The translations under genes were made by a program, and so were the position numbers. Below are positions 32,600 to 32,952 of a DNA stretch of 32,952 nt, in pieces. The stretch spans positions 1 through 32,952 of the forward strand of contig CAJCJG010000019.1 in the NCBI GenBank assembly GCA_903970625.1. The letters run 5' to 3'. Position 1 is the first letter of the stretch. Every line of letters starts with the position of its first letter. The notes under the pieces are model-generated. The model had not been told where the DNA came from and searched no databases. It saw nothing but the letters and a program-made list of their open reading frames with translations. This stretch comes from Solirubrobacterales bacterium 70-9. GTDB taxonomy: Bacteria > Pseudomonadota > Alphaproteobacteria > Acetobacterales > Acetobacteraceae.

Positions 32600-32952
32600 C
32601 ACCAGCGCCACCATCGCCTCCGCCCGCTCGTCCGGGGGCGCGGCCGCGCCGAAGCGGAGTGCCACGTCGATGGCGGACACGACCTCCAGCCGCGTCAGCC
32701 CCAAACCAAGCCGCAACCCAGCGTCGGTCTGCACCACCGCGCCACCCTCGAACAGTTTGGCAAACAGCGCCCCCAGCACGTCCGGCGCCTGCGAGCGAAC
32801 GACGATCCCGGCCACGCCCAGCACGCCGTTGGCATGCCGCCGCCATTCGTCGCGCCACACCACGTCCCGGGTCAGGTGATGGCAAAAATACAGCCGGCCG
32901 GCCGCCACCGCGTCCTTGGCCACGCGCACGGTGCGGAACGCGGCGTCGCGCG
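32468..32952 (-). CDS. Glyoxalase-like (VOC superfamily) protein, partial
   Basis: The frame enters from the right window edge and ends at 32468, giving about 161 C-terminal residues. FRTVRVAKDAVAAGRLYFCHHLTRDVVWRDEW and what follows resemble the Glyoxalase_3-type VOC domain (only part of this block is diagnostic: CHHLTRDVVW). A GTG at 32927-32929 is in frame but lies inside the conserved part, so the true start is outside the window. Substrate and metal use cannot be judged without the N-terminal half. Confidence 0.7.
   Translation of the reverse strand, partial: RDAAFRTVRVAKDAVAAGRLYFCHHLTRDVVWRDEWRRHANGVLGVAGIVVRSQAPDVLGALFAKLFEGGAVVQTDAGLRLGLGLTRLEVVSAIDVALRFGAAAPPDERAEAMVALVLRTASLDRTEFALAAGGVPYEREADRILVAASEACGVTLEFRE

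Overview
The window is a high-GC, tightly packed bacterial chromosome segment, most like an alphaproteobacterium and probably an acetic-acid-bacterium relative (Acetobacteraceae/Rhodospirillales). The evidence is an intracellular PHB depolymerase, a PmtA-type phosphatidylethanolamine methyltransferase beside a phosphatidylserine decarboxylase, a DoxX-like protein, and codon use strongly biased to G/C at third positions. I see no rRNA, tRNA, CRISPR array, transposase or phage gene. The taxon is an inference from gene content.

Layout. 1-242: palindromic repeat and the tail of a dispersed repeat. 243-6269 (minus): mutarotase-like protein, RraA-like protein, PhaZ, an RMD1/DUF155-like membrane-anchored protein, a BaiN/HI0933-type flavoprotein and a DoxX-like protein. 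6399-9307: MsrB (+), a 14-TM DHA2-type exporter (-), and a 6-phosphogluconate-dehydrogenase-like oxidoreductase (+). 9528-11686: an AT-richer island with an FkbM methyltransferase and a family 61 glycosyltransferase, probably surface polysaccharide genes acquired by transfer. 11794-14336: a member of a short repeated gene family, a secreted protein made of seven 15-residue repeats with its own structured leader and terminator, a LysE exporter and an MgtC-like protein.

14394-21337 is a sugar locus. A FucU/RbsD mutarotase and an aldo/keto reductase (+) face a CUT2-type ABC importer (-; binding protein, double ATPase, two permeases). A class-I-glutamine-amidotransferase-like protein is transcribed divergently from the binding protein. 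The likely job is uptake of a rare aldose, perhaps fucose-like, followed by anomer conversion and oxidation.

21348-25239 is a membrane-lipid locus: phosphatidylserine decarboxylase, an unusually long class III aminotransferase with an N-terminal hydrophobic segment, a histidine-rich membrane protein resembling the Mpo1/DUF962 family, and PmtA. PSD and PmtA make phosphatidylethanolamine and methylate it towards phosphatidylcholine. The other two proteins have no assigned place in that pathway and are the best candidates for something undescribed. An ABC-F ATPase of the YheS type follows.

27332-32288 is a catabolic-looking cluster around a TetR regulator. It holds two paralogous flavin-dependent group D monooxygenases (HsaA/HpaB-like), a TauD/TfdA-type dioxygenase and a flavin reductase. 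A shared 22-bp motif lies upstream of both plus-strand transcription units and is a candidate TetR operator. The window ends with a degraded second member of the short repeated gene family and a partial glyoxalase-like gene running off the right edge.
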